Assembly (NCBI GenBank): GCA_016110215.1
Contig: JADWQD010000009.1
Span: 60,965-124,964, forward strand
Source of the DNA: Capronia americana
Lineage: Eukaryota > Ascomycota > Eurotiomycetes > Chaetothyriales > Herpotrichiellaceae
Length of the DNA: 64,000 bases
Reading direction: 5' to 3'
Shown: piece after piece, positions 46,901 to 58,487 of the stretch
Position numbering within the stretch: position 1 is the stretch's first letter
How the letters are laid out: the number at the start of each line of letters is the position of its first letter
The notes under the pieces: model-generated
What the model saw: the letters and a program-made list of their open reading frames with translations, nothing else
What the model was told of the DNA's origin: nothing
Databases searched by the model: none
Made by a program: the position numbers and the translations under genes

Positions 46901-47787
46901 CCGCCTGGCTAACCACCAGGAAGAGTAGAATGCCTACTGTTTGTACGAGCGAATAAGTCCTCATCGGCGTCGGCGGGTGTCGAAGCCCGTGCCCCATTCT
47001 TGGACAAATATATCCTCCACGGCTCGTGTCTCGACTCAAAAAGTAATGAGAACTGGCTCCCTGCGCAACAACACCGGCGAGTCACGAGAGATGCGTATGT
47101 CCTCGGAGAGATGGTGATGATGGGCACACTTGTTCAGGCAGTGCAACTTCCCCTCGAGCCGAACCAAGGACTCGGTCTCATACGACAGAGTGCCCGAGGA
47201 TCTCAACATGTCTGCCGAGCTGCCTCGAGGATCAGCACCTCGGATGTTGAGAGGAAGAACCGTCAGGTCGTCAGCAGATGGAGGCTGAGGCCTTGATTCG
47301 CGTATGGCATCATCTTTTGGAGACTGTTGGCGGGCTAGCCACGGAGCACTGCCCAGAAGGCAAAGACCGTGGCAGGGAAGCGTCAAGCAGGGGTTGTGGT
47401 GGTGTCGTTGTGATAAACAGTGGCGGGGTAGCGAGTCATTGTGACTCGTGACTGGACGCTGTGCTGTAATGTGAACGGAACGGGACGGGACGGGTAGATC
47501 TCCCGCTGCCTTGGTGTGCTTTATTTTGTGAAGTACCTTGGTCTAAGCCAAATTACGTTAGTTCGGCATCCAACTTATGACGTAGATGCGAGCCTCACCT
47601 GTGCGCGTAAACAATGCTACTCGTATTTAAATTTCATCCGTCGTGCTTGCATGCATGCAGACTGGCTATCTCCTGTCTCAAAGAATCACTCACGTCCGCC
47701 GCGCTCTGTGTGTGCTGTCTACTCACTGCCTTCAAAGAATCGTTCACATCCACAGCTCTTTGAACAGGTGAGCAGCTCCGCGGCACG
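46901..47787. other. Intergenic; probable promoter at right end
   Basis: No gene is seen. Near 47683 and 47733 a TCAAAGAATC..TCAC.TCC block is repeated 50 bp apart, shortly upstream of the protease start at 47788. Confidence 0.4.
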
Positions 47788-49339
47788 ATGTCATCCACGG
47801 GAGAGTTGGGTGCTGCGCTTCCTGCGCATCGCCCGAGCGATGAAGATGAGCTGCCAGCGCGCTACCCCAGTGATGACTCTGATCTCTACCCCGTAAAACG
47901 TACCAAACTGCCTTCCGGCTGCTCTGTTTCCGACGCAGATAACTGGACTTGGATTTTGACCACCGCTACTGGCGACAAGATTCGCATACCAAAGTGGTCT
48001 CGTTACGATTGGGAAACCCCTCCCCGTACTTGGTTACCATCTCCTCCTCCCCCTCCTCGTCTATTGCCGTACAAAATGGTCGAACACTTTGGAGGACCTG
48101 CCTATGACTACGATCGCGGCTTTTGGCTCACCTCGTTACTGGTCGAAGACGACGGTGCCGTGATGCCGGACAGCGACGACGATGATATGCAGATCATGCA
48201 TCTAGGACAAGACGACTTTCAACGCCAAGCTGTACGTATGAGCTCCCCTCATGGAACCGCTCTGTCCGCTAACACATGTCAGAATCTGCACTCCGCAGGC
48301 AAATTCGGATTGGCCGCAGGCAAGATCTACATCATAGTGAAGGAGATGGCGCCGGCAGGCCGACTAAACCCTAGGTCAATTGTCACGATGACAGGGTTCT
48401 GGGTCGGCAAGGAAAAGTTCGTTACAGCCGCCCATTTTTTGGAGACGAAACCCAACACCGACGCCGATGCTACGATGGTGAACTTACGCTTGCCAAATGC
48501 AATTCGACCAGCTGCGTCCGTCTCACCCCTAAGGATCTCGAGGGATAGCAAGAAGCTAGGCAGTAAGAATCAGACACTATGCCCTCAACACTTTCCTAAT
48601 TTCTAACCTCCATTTGTCATAGGTCGCGGCACATTCCCTGTGCATCTCGCATTCATCGACCGGCCGTCTGATATCGCCGTCTTCTCTTTGACACCTACCG
48701 GAATATACCCAAAATATTATGTTGAGCCACGGCAGCTCAGCGCAGGTGCAGACAGTGCCGTGTCGTTGGAGAAGGACCTCTTCTCCGTTTATTATCCAGG
48801 CCATTCAAAACCAATAGAGGACCTTCCCCTCTCAGATGAGGAACAGAAGAATGCCGACAGCACCAAACTCAAAAACACCTGGCAAATGCTGGCCCTGAAG
48901 GCTAACATTAGTAAAAATAAACCATCAGCCCCGGTAAGTCTAAGGGTTTCACCTTCCTGACTGTTCTAACTCGAACGTTAGGGCTATGATGCCACGTTTG
49001 TCCCATGCATTCGGAGCATTGCTTTTGGAAAGCTTTGCTCGACGGAGAAGTTGCCACTTTGGGGGGTCACTACTGGTACGCTTGCGGCCGGGAGGGAAGT
49101 AAATATCCCTGCGTACTTCGGATGCTCCGGAGGCATGATTTGCCGGTTCTTCACAAACACAACGGGGGCTCTTGACATTAGAGTCCTTGGGATATGTAAG
49201 TCACCCACATCAGATCTATACGGAGCAAGCTGACCAACTACAAGTCTATGGGGTATCTCACAAAGACAATTCCGAGCATAACATGGGCGCAATGTTCACG
49301 GAACACGGCGTTCGGATACTGCAACAAATGGCCCGTTAG
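47788..49339 (+). CDS. Trypsin-like serine protease domain protein, copy B
   Basis: Exons 47788-48231, 48283-48562, 48623-48933, 48982-49195 and 49245-49339 join in frame to 447 aa ending QQMAR. The first intron is a multiple of three without a stop, so read-through is possible. The triad is H199 (TAAHFLE), D258 (RPSDIAVFSL) and S394 (GCSGGM), all present in a chymotrypsin-like order. The N-terminal 110 residues are Asp/Pro-rich (a PPPPPRLLPYKMVEHFGG block leads into the conserved part) and differ from copy A. Three of four introns match copy A in position and phase (after RQA, after SAP, and before the final exon); one in each gene is unique. No signal peptide is visible. Presumably an intracellular endopeptidase; the substrate is unknown. 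Confidence 0.85.
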
Positions 49340-52238
49340 CCATCGGCAATCCTGATCCGGTGATGTGCTGTGAACAGGATCCTTTTCCCTCCCTCAGTTG
49401 CATGCACTCATTCTGCATTGGGCTGCCAGAGAGATGCGCCCGACACGAAAAAAAGCGGCAATTGAGGTCGGCAGGTTTCTGCGGACCAAGAACCACGACT
49501 TCATACTCTTATCATTCAGGAAGCGGAGGAGGCACCATCAGACGTCCATCTCTCACCTTGAACACTACAATGTCACAACCAATCCGTGCGTCCACATCGA
49601 TGGACCTGCTATCAAAGAGAAGTCAGCGCATTGTGCGTGAAGATGGCCCTGAGCGGCGACGTTGGCGACGGAATCTTGGGAGGTGATTTAGACTTCGGCG
49701 CCGCTTCGCGCCGAACAACGGAGGAGTTCCATAACGAGACTGTCAGAAGATCCAAGGACCTCCCCACAGAACACCGTGCTGAGAGAGTCGCAAGGACAAA
49801 CAGAGCACGGCGCCAGGAGAGCGAAAGGAGGAGACGATGACTCACGGGAAGTAGAAGTATGCGGTGGCCAGGGAGAATGAACGAGCTCGCATCAGAGCCA
49901 CCAGCGTCCCAATCCAGAGGACCTGTCCACGAGTACTTTCTTTTCTTGTTGTAGTTCTGTGTTCTTTGTTCTGGTTCTTGTTGCCCCTTCCCGCTCCCAC
50001 GGCTCAGCACTCACTCAGCTTTGGACCAGCTGCTTCATCCGAGCTCCTCATGTCCACGGCTTGCAGAAGCACCGCACCGCGTAGACGACGTGGTAACTGC
50101 AGAGAGCTGGTGGGACGTCACAATGGCCTGCAGACGCCGCTTGAAAGAGGTAGGGGTGGGTATCGAGTACTCGACATCCTATGCTATAGACGTGCGCCTA
50201 GCCGGTCGCCAAATCTCCGACCGGGCCTCCCGTCTCCCACCATTCTACTCGTACCGCAGCTATGGGGAGGGGCGGCTTGGTCTGGAACTACGAGTAGACG
50301 CAGTCGCCTCCACTATCACTCACCCCCCTGACTGCTGGTTCCGCTTGGACCCCTTGTCTAATCCCCAGAGTCCGCTGTCAGGCTGCCCTTGGTGGTTGCA
50401 GTCTACAATAACCCGAGTAGTAACGACTCGGTCGACCCCTCTGGTTGTCGGGGCAACGTCAAAGGTTTGACTAATGACATCATCGCGGGGCGCACGCCTC
50501 TTGCCACTTCTCGTACTGAGTACATCGCAGTCGCAGTTCACTAGTGTGTTGGGGGGCGATACATCACGTGAGCGCCGTCTCCAAGCGAGGTGTACGTTTT
50601 TGGAGAGGGCCTGCAATCCTCACCCCCGACTCCAAGAACATTACGCTCATGCCCTCGGCCTCTCGATTCACCTGAAACTTGTATTCTTCTTATGGCCGTT
50701 GCGTAAGTCGGAACCCGTTTTCTCCACATGAATGTTAACATGCGTGCACAGAAGCTCCAATGCTCCAACGACCTTCCTGCGCCCCCTATTTGCCGCATGC
50801 AATACAGTGTCAGAATCCATGGAGTCGCTCGTCGTACTTACCGTCAACCGAACCCGTCTTATTACATTTCGACGGCACCGAGGAGGCCATTTGACAAGCC
50901 GCAGAGCTTCAACCTTGATGCCTCTCGAGCAGGATCTGCATGGTCCTGATGAGCTTAGTTATTGAATCTTAGCCGACATTGGACAATTCGGCGCAGTAAT
51001 GTACGAAGTCATGACCGGGTGTGACTGTATATTCGACCTGATCCGGAAGGGATCCGACAGATTGGTATACAGGCCCTCGACGAGATGACCTTCCATCAAC
51101 CGAAGCTGTTTGGCTAGGCTACATCATTGAGAATTGTTGGACTTTGGCCTTCACGTCTTCCAGGGAGCTCGCCGCAGCGCTAGGCCAGGCAAAACAATAA
51201 ACAGCAAGTAGCTTCGGTGGCACAATTTCTTCTGGAGAAGCAAGTTCACAATGATAACTTTCCAGTGAGTCTGTCCACGAGAGACATGGAAGGAGGGGGA
51301 TGGACAGGCTTAATTGACTTCGCGGTCACGACTACGCGGAGCTGCTTCGACCCCCTCGAGTCTGCATCTGTACCCATGGGCGAGGAGCTTTGAGCAATGG
51401 TCCAGTTACGACCTTTTGTCATCAGGGCAGGGGAGGTTGGCATCTTCAATTTCAAACAAATACAGTGTGGTATGGATAAGCATGCCTATCATCGTGTTAT
51501 CGGTGGGTATGTCTTGCCTCCTGCCAGCTAACTTTCCCCTCCTTCTACTCCCTTCTACAGTAGCCCCTCGGTCTCTATCCCTAATCTTTCCTCACACACT
51601 ACAGAGAATGATATTTACCTCTCGTGGAAATTCGACACACTTGAGGGGGGTGGGGGGTGCGACTCGTCTCCTGCCCACGGTGCTGACTGTAGAGCAGGGC
51701 ATTGACTGAGGATCTGGCAATCGTCAAAACACCAGGGCCCAACAACTCCTCCTGCACGGGGAGCCCCGACTCTTACACCACCTTTCCATGAGAATACGTG
51801 GAGCCGAGATTCTATTTGTCCCTGCTGTCCGGGTGAGTATTACTTCATGCTCAGAAACCAAGGAAAAATCCAGAGATCAGAGACAGTTTTGGATTTCCGT
51901 TGCCCGCTCAATCATCATCACCGTGGGTTTCTAAACAATTCCGACAATAGGAGAGACCGCCCGGTTTCTCAAACTTGGACTCAACTGCCCTTCGCACGCC
52001 CGTATAAAACAAAGACACTGTCTTGTTTGGCTGTCCCACACCAGCGGACAACTGATACATTATGGAAACATTGAACCAGCTTTCTTTGTGCTTGACAACA
52101 GCTGTCGCTGAGGCAGTTTGCTCTCCAGCTGCTTCGCATATTGGGTCAGGCTGTGCCCTGGACATGAGACAAGTCTTTCTCTTTACCTATGGCAGTAGAC
52201 CTGGCAGCGTCTGCTTTGTTTTCGAATAGGTATAACAT
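49340..52238. other. No supported gene
   Basis: A small Arg-rich ORF (49643-49840, 65 aa) follows the protease gene, and overlapping frames at 49360-49640 share its hydrophilic character, but nothing is recognisable. The rest (50-52.2 kb) shows short frames only. A run of G lies at 51642-51658. Confidence 0.4.
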
Positions 52239-52470
52239 CAAGCATCTCTTCAACACCATCAAGCATTCTCTTCAGCACCATCAAGCATTCTCTTCAACAC
52301 CATCAAGCATTCTCTTCAGCACCATCAAGCATTCTCTTCAGCACCATCAAGCATTCTCTTCAGCACCATCAAGCATTCTCTTCAGCACCATCAACCATCT
52401 CTTCAACACCATCAAGCATTCTCTTCAGCACCATCAACCATCCCTTCAGCACCATCAAGCGCCTGTACAA
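52239..52470. repeat. 22-bp tandem array in leader of the 52484 gene
   Basis: About ten copies of a 22-bp unit, CAAGCATTCTCTTCAGCACC plus AT, with substitutions (CAACCATC, CTTCAACACC) in some units. The array ends 14 bp before the ATG at 52484, so it lies in the promoter-proximal leader. Confidence 0.9.
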
Positions 52471-52483
52471 CATTGCATACAGT

Positions 52484-52933
52484 ATGGCAACTCCTCAGCC
52501 CAGCTACCTCGTCTATCTCGCCGCCTTCAGTAATAAGAACGACGACGACAAAGACCGTACTCACCACGCAATCTACATTGATACTACGGAGAACGAGTCG
52601 GGCCACCTCTTCCATGTAGTTGGCTCTCTCATCCGAGGCATGAAGTTCGAATCCAAAGAGTTCCATTATCCCTTCTTCAGTGCAACAGGTGAATGGATCA
52701 AACCAGTCGGTCGAGTTTCGCAGGAAAAGCTCACCGAGGTCGAAGCAGTCTTCCAGAGAGTTCCACCACCAGCACAACAGTATGAGCTACGCAGACGGCT
52801 CGTCCCAGCAAGCCAAATCTATCATTGCCAACACTGGGCTGCCGATGCCATAGTAGCCCTGCGGAACAATGGCACCCTTGAACCGCTGGGGCCGGACGAC
52901 AGTGCAGATATCATCCGTCGAGACCAGTGGTGA
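52484..52933 (+). CDS. Small conserved-looking fungal protein, possible papain-like fold
   Basis: An intact 149-aa frame starts at ATG 52484, immediately after the 22-bp repeat leader. The sequence opens with a hydrophobic strand (YLVYLAAF), then H27-H28 in THHAIYID, a VVGSLIRGMKF strand region, and near the end C115-x-H117-W (YHCQHWAADAIVAL). A His in an early strand and a Cys preceding a helix would fit a permuted papain-like (NlpC/P60 or PPPDE-type) arrangement. I cannot confirm that, and the protein could equally be a domain of unknown function. Codon use and the lack of stops suggest a real gene. The neighbour is an APH-type kinase on the opposite strand, convergent and about 315 bp away. 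Confidence 0.6.
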   Translation: MATPQPSYLVYLAAFSNKNDDDKDRTHHAIYIDTTENESGHLFHVVGSLIRGMKFESKEFHYPFFSATGEWIKPVGRVSQEKLTEVEAVFQRVPPPAQQYELRRRLVPASQIYHCQHWAADAIVALRNNGTLEPLGPDDSADIIRRDQW

Positions 52934-53248
52934 AGCTCGGAAATAGTCGGTCGGCTACTTTCGGCTTGTGTCATGTCGGGGTTGTGAGACTGGCCGGGCG
53001 ACAGTGATTGCTGAGGAGAGGCTAGGGGACGAAGATTGCTGAGAGTGGCCGGGGAGCCAGAGGCTGCTACCAAGTCGCACAGCGAGCTTGGTCACAAGGT
53101 ACGGAGACAACCTGGGACTGGGAGCAGCAGTGACAGAGGGCTCAACAAGAGTGTCGATCTCTATGTGTGTATTGTAGAGCAGTAGACTAGATGATTGACA
53201 GTTACTAAGCTATCCTTTTCCCTTTTCGTCTTTGTACGCCAAACACGT

Positions 53249-54127
53249 CTATTCCATATCGCCGCCGTATATCATCCAGGTACGATGATGCATCATCCAA
53301 CCAAGCTCAGCCACATACTCGGTGAGAAATCGAGGTATCCAGACAGCCAAATCGCTCTTCCACCAACTCATCATAAGGCTTGCGTAGCCATACTCCACGT
53401 AGCTCGGATACCATCCCGAATTGGCCCAGTCGATCAGCACCACCGTCTTATCATCGCGGACGATGATGTTAGTCGGATGGAGGTCACCGTGTGTGAAGAC
53501 AGGGTCGTGCCCTCGGAAGATCGAGTGGAAAACTCTCCTGTAGAATGCAAACCGGTGGGGTGATCCAGTGGAGACTGCTCGTTCAGCGTTTTGAAGCATG
53601 ATTTCGGTCCATTCCTCCTCCGTCTCGCATGCCGGAACCTCCGGAACAGCGCGACAAGTCACAATAGCTTCGATGGTGGGCTGTCGCCATACGCCGCCGT
53701 AGTAGCCGGGTGATGGAATACTGCGGAGTTCGTCCAAGTACTTGCGTAGTTGGGTGGCTACCGCCTCCTTGTCGCTTCCATCGGCATTTTCCCAATACTC
53801 GCCCAAGACCCGACCGTGGATGTATTCCTGGATGATGAAGTTAAGACCAGTCGCTTCATCTTGGAAAAGGGCATAGACGGTCGGGAGCTTGAGGCTTGTC
53901 GACTGCTGGACAAAGAGCATGTTTTCGCCCTCGCGGAGAGTAACGCGGTTGCGCGGCCCGAATTTAACAATGAAGTGCTCGCCGACCCGGACGACGTGAG
54001 GGTGTGGCCCCCTTAAACGAGCACTCGACATGCGTTGCTCGGAAGCGAGGATCTCGGCGACCGTGGGCAGCGGGGCCGGGAGCTTGTCTGGTGGCGTGAA
54101 GTAGGGAAGAGTCATGTGCGTGTCCAT
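53249..54127 (-). CDS. APH-type phosphotransferase (kinase-like)
   Basis: An intact 292-aa single-exon gene. The frame extends upstream to 54493, but that part is Pro/Ser-rich, low in complexity and leader-like. The ATG at 54127 (MDTHMTLPYF) is chosen because homologous sequence starts soon after; MTLPYF at 54115 is an alternative. Kinase-fold landmarks are the ATP-site Lys in HFIVKFG (about residue 54), the hinge FIIQEYI, the catalytic loop FTHGDLHPTNIIV (Asp about 215) and the metal loop LIDWANSGWYP. The aminoglycoside-phosphotransferase/choline-kinase-like family phosphorylates small molecules or proteins; in fungi these large families have mostly unknown substrates and do not imply antibiotic resistance. 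It is the only undamaged member in the window. Confidence 0.85.
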   Translation of the reverse strand: MDTHMTLPYFTPPDKLPAPLPTVAEILASEQRMSSARLRGPHPHVVRVGEHFIVKFGPRNRVTLREGENMLFVQQSTSLKLPTVYALFQDEATGLNFIIQEYIHGRVLGEYWENADGSDKEAVATQLRKYLDELRSIPSPGYYGGVWRQPTIEAIVTCRAVPEVPACETEEEWTEIMLQNAERAVSTGSPHRFAFYRRVFHSIFRGHDPVFTHGDLHPTNIIVRDDKTVVLIDWANSGWYPSYVEYGYASLMMSWWKSDLAVWIPRFLTEYVAELGWMMHHRTWMIYGGDME

Positions 54128-57100
54128 GTCTTTTGGTTCTTCCGCGCCGGGTGTCTCTCGTGTGTGCTTCTTGTTGTTTGGTTTCGAACAAAGGCAAGGG
54201 CTTGGAGGCGGGTGCAGAGCCGGAAGGAAGGGAGTTGCTGCAGATGATAGAAAGATGAGAGGCGTGGAGGACAGAGATTTATACTTACCCCCTCCCCCCC
54301 GAGGGCCTGCGTCGAACGCAGCCGGTACGCTGTTTGCGGAATTCATTGAATTGGCCCAAGTCGCCGAAGACGGAAGCCTGAAGCAATGAGAAAAACCCCC
54401 CACCCACATTCCAGCGAAAGCCTCTGTTATCTCCCCGAAAACGAAAAAGAAAAGATTGGAACAAAGCGCAGGTAGTGCCAATGGGTCGAGCATTCTTTCA
54501 GATTCAGAGAAAAATGGGCGGGAGAGAGAGAGAGACGCATTTGGACAGGGCGAGACGACAAAGAGTTCTGACCACCCGACCTAGTAACGGTGGGAAGTGC
54601 CGCATATTCATGCTGGTGATGGAGACCTCGAAGTGTGACTTCCATCTGCTGTTGAACCAACAGTGTCAATCGCAGTCGTTATTATTAATTATCTGTGTGG
54701 GTGAACAGGCAGATGAAGGCGTGGCAGAGTCTGCCAAGCGTAGCGCACGTGATCTGTACACGTGATCATCGGTAGCATCCGTTGTGACAAAGACCCACGT
54801 GATGGTGCACGTGAGGTGTACGTAATAACCATCGGAAGGCTTGTGCGGCCTTGTAACCGATGTGGCCCCTTCAGATAGTATCAAGCAAAGGCGGAGGAAT
54901 AGTGTGAAGGCCTTGTGGCAAGGAGGAGGTATATGTACAGTACCTGTAGTCGTCTCCCCGGTCCCCCCTCGAGACTGGCCCCTTGGTCATCAAGCTTGGA
55001 CATTGCATATTGCAACAGGCGCCTCTGAGATGTAAAAGAAGGTGCTGAAGTGCTCTGTAAGTAAGGAAGGTAGCAAGACAGTGGATACAGGCATTAATGA
55101 AATGTCTTGGATTGCACCCCTCTGTTGGACTCGAATGTTGAAATTGCGGCAACAACATGTGTGCAGGATTCGGGATGGGGAAAAACGCAGCCTCTGGCCC
55201 GCCCAGCAATCTCTTTCAGCCAGTGTTTCTCGCCTTCGAGCAAGCGATCGACGCCCGATCAATAGTCTCAATTCAGCTCGGCCAGATCCACATGACAATA
55301 CAGTCTGTGGATCTGTCGACGCCGTGGCTGCCCAATGGCTGACAGCCGCACGAGTAGCGTCCTCGACAAGTATACGTCTGGTTGGTAGAGCCTCCGGGGT
55401 TGAACTTCCTTTTGTTTGCATCTTGAGGCTTGGAAGGACAAGGCACCAGACCACACTCTGAGGCTGTCTGAGATGACCAAGGGTCGTGAAACTGCGGGGC
55501 TAGCACGGTCCCTCGTCTTTGACCCCGGATTGACTGACCATGGGAAAGAACCATGCCTGCCCGCCCGACGGCCCGCCCGCGAGCCTACCTGACTGTCTAC
55601 CACCGGCCCGCCTATCTCCCCTGCCCCTCGAAGCAAACATTCGCCAACTGACCTGCGTGCACGCGTGCGTAGCCTAATCACCATCCAACAGAGCATACCG
55701 AGTACCACGACTCGAAATGTCTCCTGCCCCTCTCTAGTGCGGCCCTCGACAGACACTACGGGCCAGGACAGGGCACGCTGGACAGCCTGCGAGAAGTAGA
55801 TAGCCTGGCGTGCCGTGGCGCCCAAAGATGTGACACACTCTGAGCCGGTCCAAGACTTGCCCAGCCGTCATCGATATGCGTGCGGAAGCGCATTCCTCGA
55901 CTTCAACCCCTCTCTGACAGGCCGTAGCGAGAGAGAGAGAGAGAGAGAGAGATGCTTGGCCTGCCGCCTGCTCCCCTGCCTGCCCTGCAAATCGCTACGT
56001 AAGCCATCGGAGATGCGTGCAGGCGGTGTAGTCACACGGCCTCCTGACGACACCACACAACACCCGTAGCCCATCTCTAGCCCGGATTGTCGCAGGGCTC
56101 GACGGACACAATTGGACGGGCCTGCTGTACAGCCAGCGCAAAGGACACGGCGTGGCGTCCCGCTCAAGGAGCGGGCCAGACGGACGGACGCCTCCGGATG
56201 GACAACCCGGACGGCGGGAGAAGCGAGAAATGTGGTGACGATTGCGACATGGGACGTGCTAGATAGTGCGAAATGGCGACGAGTGGAGCAGATCCCTCGA
56301 TCCTAGACCCTAGATTCAGCACGCTCCCTACGTGTTTTCTCGATTCCAAACTCAATCCATTATCACACAACTTCGGAAACGGCAGCCCAGCCCAAGCTGC
56401 AACCTCTGCGAGTGGGAGATGACGGTTTCAACATTCCATGGAAATTTTGACCGGACCACGTCGAGACGTGACAGAAAACTACTCGTGTCGAGCCAAAACC
56501 CAGTTGCGTTGCAGGTGCAGGTGCAGTTGCAGTTACGTTTGCCGTGTTGGAGATGGCCTCGCGCACATCTGATGCCGTGTTAAGGTTTGCAAGTGGGAAG
56601 GCTGCCAATTGGCAAGCGAAGAAAGGCTTCATCTGATGCCGTGGAAGGTTAGCAAGCAGGAAGGCTGCCAGTTGGCAGGCGAAGAAGGGAAGAAAGGCCT
56701 TGACAAACTTCGGATGGGAGACAGCACATCCGTAGTTTGCCAAAAACGAAATTGCAGAAAGCTGCAGGTCGAGCGGCAAGGTGTTTGGTGTGGTTGGTTG
56801 ACGAATCTCGAATCTGATATCAGATTTTTGCAAGTGTGAAGAAACAATCTTCAGGCTGGACGATGGAGGTGCCAGGCAAGCCACCGGGCCTTGTGGTTGG
56901 TGCTGCACGCCGATCCATACCAGTTGCAAGTGCGGAGTGAGGCTACTCAGGCCCCCCCTTTCCCCCTACTCGTACAAGGGACAGCCAAGGGATCTCTCGC
57001 CTAAGAGGCTCACGCTATGCCCAATATCATGTTCCTCGAGATTGATGCTAGCCAATCAAACCGTCCCCATCGACCTCATTCGTGCTCCTTAATTGGTGGG

Positions 57101-58487
57101 TGGGAGAACATACAGGACCTTTGGACATGGCCTCGGACGACTCAGAGGAAAGAAGGGGCCGAGAGTCCCTTCAGTCATCGGCCCGCAATTAGTTCCTCTT
57201 GCGCCGAACGCCGCTGAAGGAGAGGCCTTGACCGGGAGAGTATGTTATGGTCCCAGAGCCTGATATCTAGCCTGATGTCCGTCGCCCGGCACAGTAGAGC
57301 TGGTACGGGACCTCGCAGTCCCCAAGCTCGACCGAGCACCTGTGTTTGGGGTGGAGCAGCCTACAAAGGGCGACGCAGAAAGGGTGGCCAGCAGTGGATT
57401 CAAGCGATCCGATCGTCCAGAGATCATGGTGCTATGGATTGTTTGCGAGGCTCCCTGGAGCCGCGTCAGTGGTCACGCTCACTCCTACATTATACTTTCG
57501 GTGGCCACGGCTGGTGGACTGCGCTAGTATCACCACCACAGGACGGCCAAGGTCTGTGAATATACTTTCCCCTCTGCATGAATTACTGCAGAATCACGGC
57601 TACCGGATGATTGACCTGGAGTTATCATCGACGCCCGGAGTCAAGGGTATCTGGAACATGCGTCGAGCTACCACCCTCAGAGGCGTTAAGGTTCATGGGC
57701 TGCCCAATTGCCTGTACGTCTTCCTGGAGCTGCGGGCACCACCTGATGGAATTCCACGTATGCCAGTTGCAAAGGTGCAGACGGGGATGAGTGCCCGGCA
57801 GGTCACTGCTAGGCAGGGATACCTAGGTGGCAGCGCAGACCGTGTTTCTGCGGCTGGATGAATTCTTCGACTCTTGCAATCATCGGGAGGGGTGGGGATC
57901 TGAGATCTGGGGCTCAGAGGCGAGACGAGGCGAGAGTAAGCGAGAGCCGGAGATGGAAGAGCGACGAGCCTGGAGATGGGAAGAGTTGAGAGGGCAGAGC
58001 ATGGAATATCAAACATTGCGAAAGGCTCCTGGGTCGGTTATATATCGCTCCCACCCCATCATCGAATCCTGGGCTCCAAAAATCTTCAGACATCGATCCA
58101 CATCCCTCTTCGCCGCAATCGATCTCTTCACCAACGGTACGTCTTGACAAAAGCACAGCGTCTCGGGAGTACATCGTCACTAATGCCTGCATCTAGCTTC
58201 GCAACAGTACATCGGCACCAACGCCTACGCCTGTCTTGTTGTCTACATCTGTCTTTGTATCTGCATCTATCTTCAGCGTCCACCTCTCTTCAACATCTAC
58301 AAAGCCTGCATCTCCCTTCCACGGGTACATCTTTTTTCAACGTCTTCGAGGCCTCTATCTCCCTTCGACGTTTACGTCTGTCACGCCTACATCTGTCACC
58401 ACACTCTTGACCTTGTCTTTGCCACCGTGTGGAGCTTGTCTTCGACAGCGAACTGCTTTGTCAGACGTCAAGTCAAGAAGAGCAGGA
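54128..58487. other. Gene-poor stretch with simple repeats
   Basis: No supported gene in 4.4 kb. A GA microsatellite lies at 55930-55952, a 64-bp tandem duplication at 56566-56692, and a C/T-rich leader-like region with CTACATCTGTC-type near-repeats at 58195-58440 before the next gene. Frames such as 55268-55825 (-) and 57346-57861 (+) lack domains. Confidence 0.4.
56566..56692. repeat. 64-bp tandem duplication
   Basis: Two units start at CATCTGATGCCGTG (56566 and 56630). They share GGAAGGCTGCCA and TTGGCA.GCGAAGAA blocks with about 85 per cent identity by eye. Confidence 0.8.

Noticed and set aside
54128..54493. N-terminal extension of the APH-type protein
   Set aside because: The extension is low in complexity and leader-like. 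Kinase homology starts just after the ATG at 54127.
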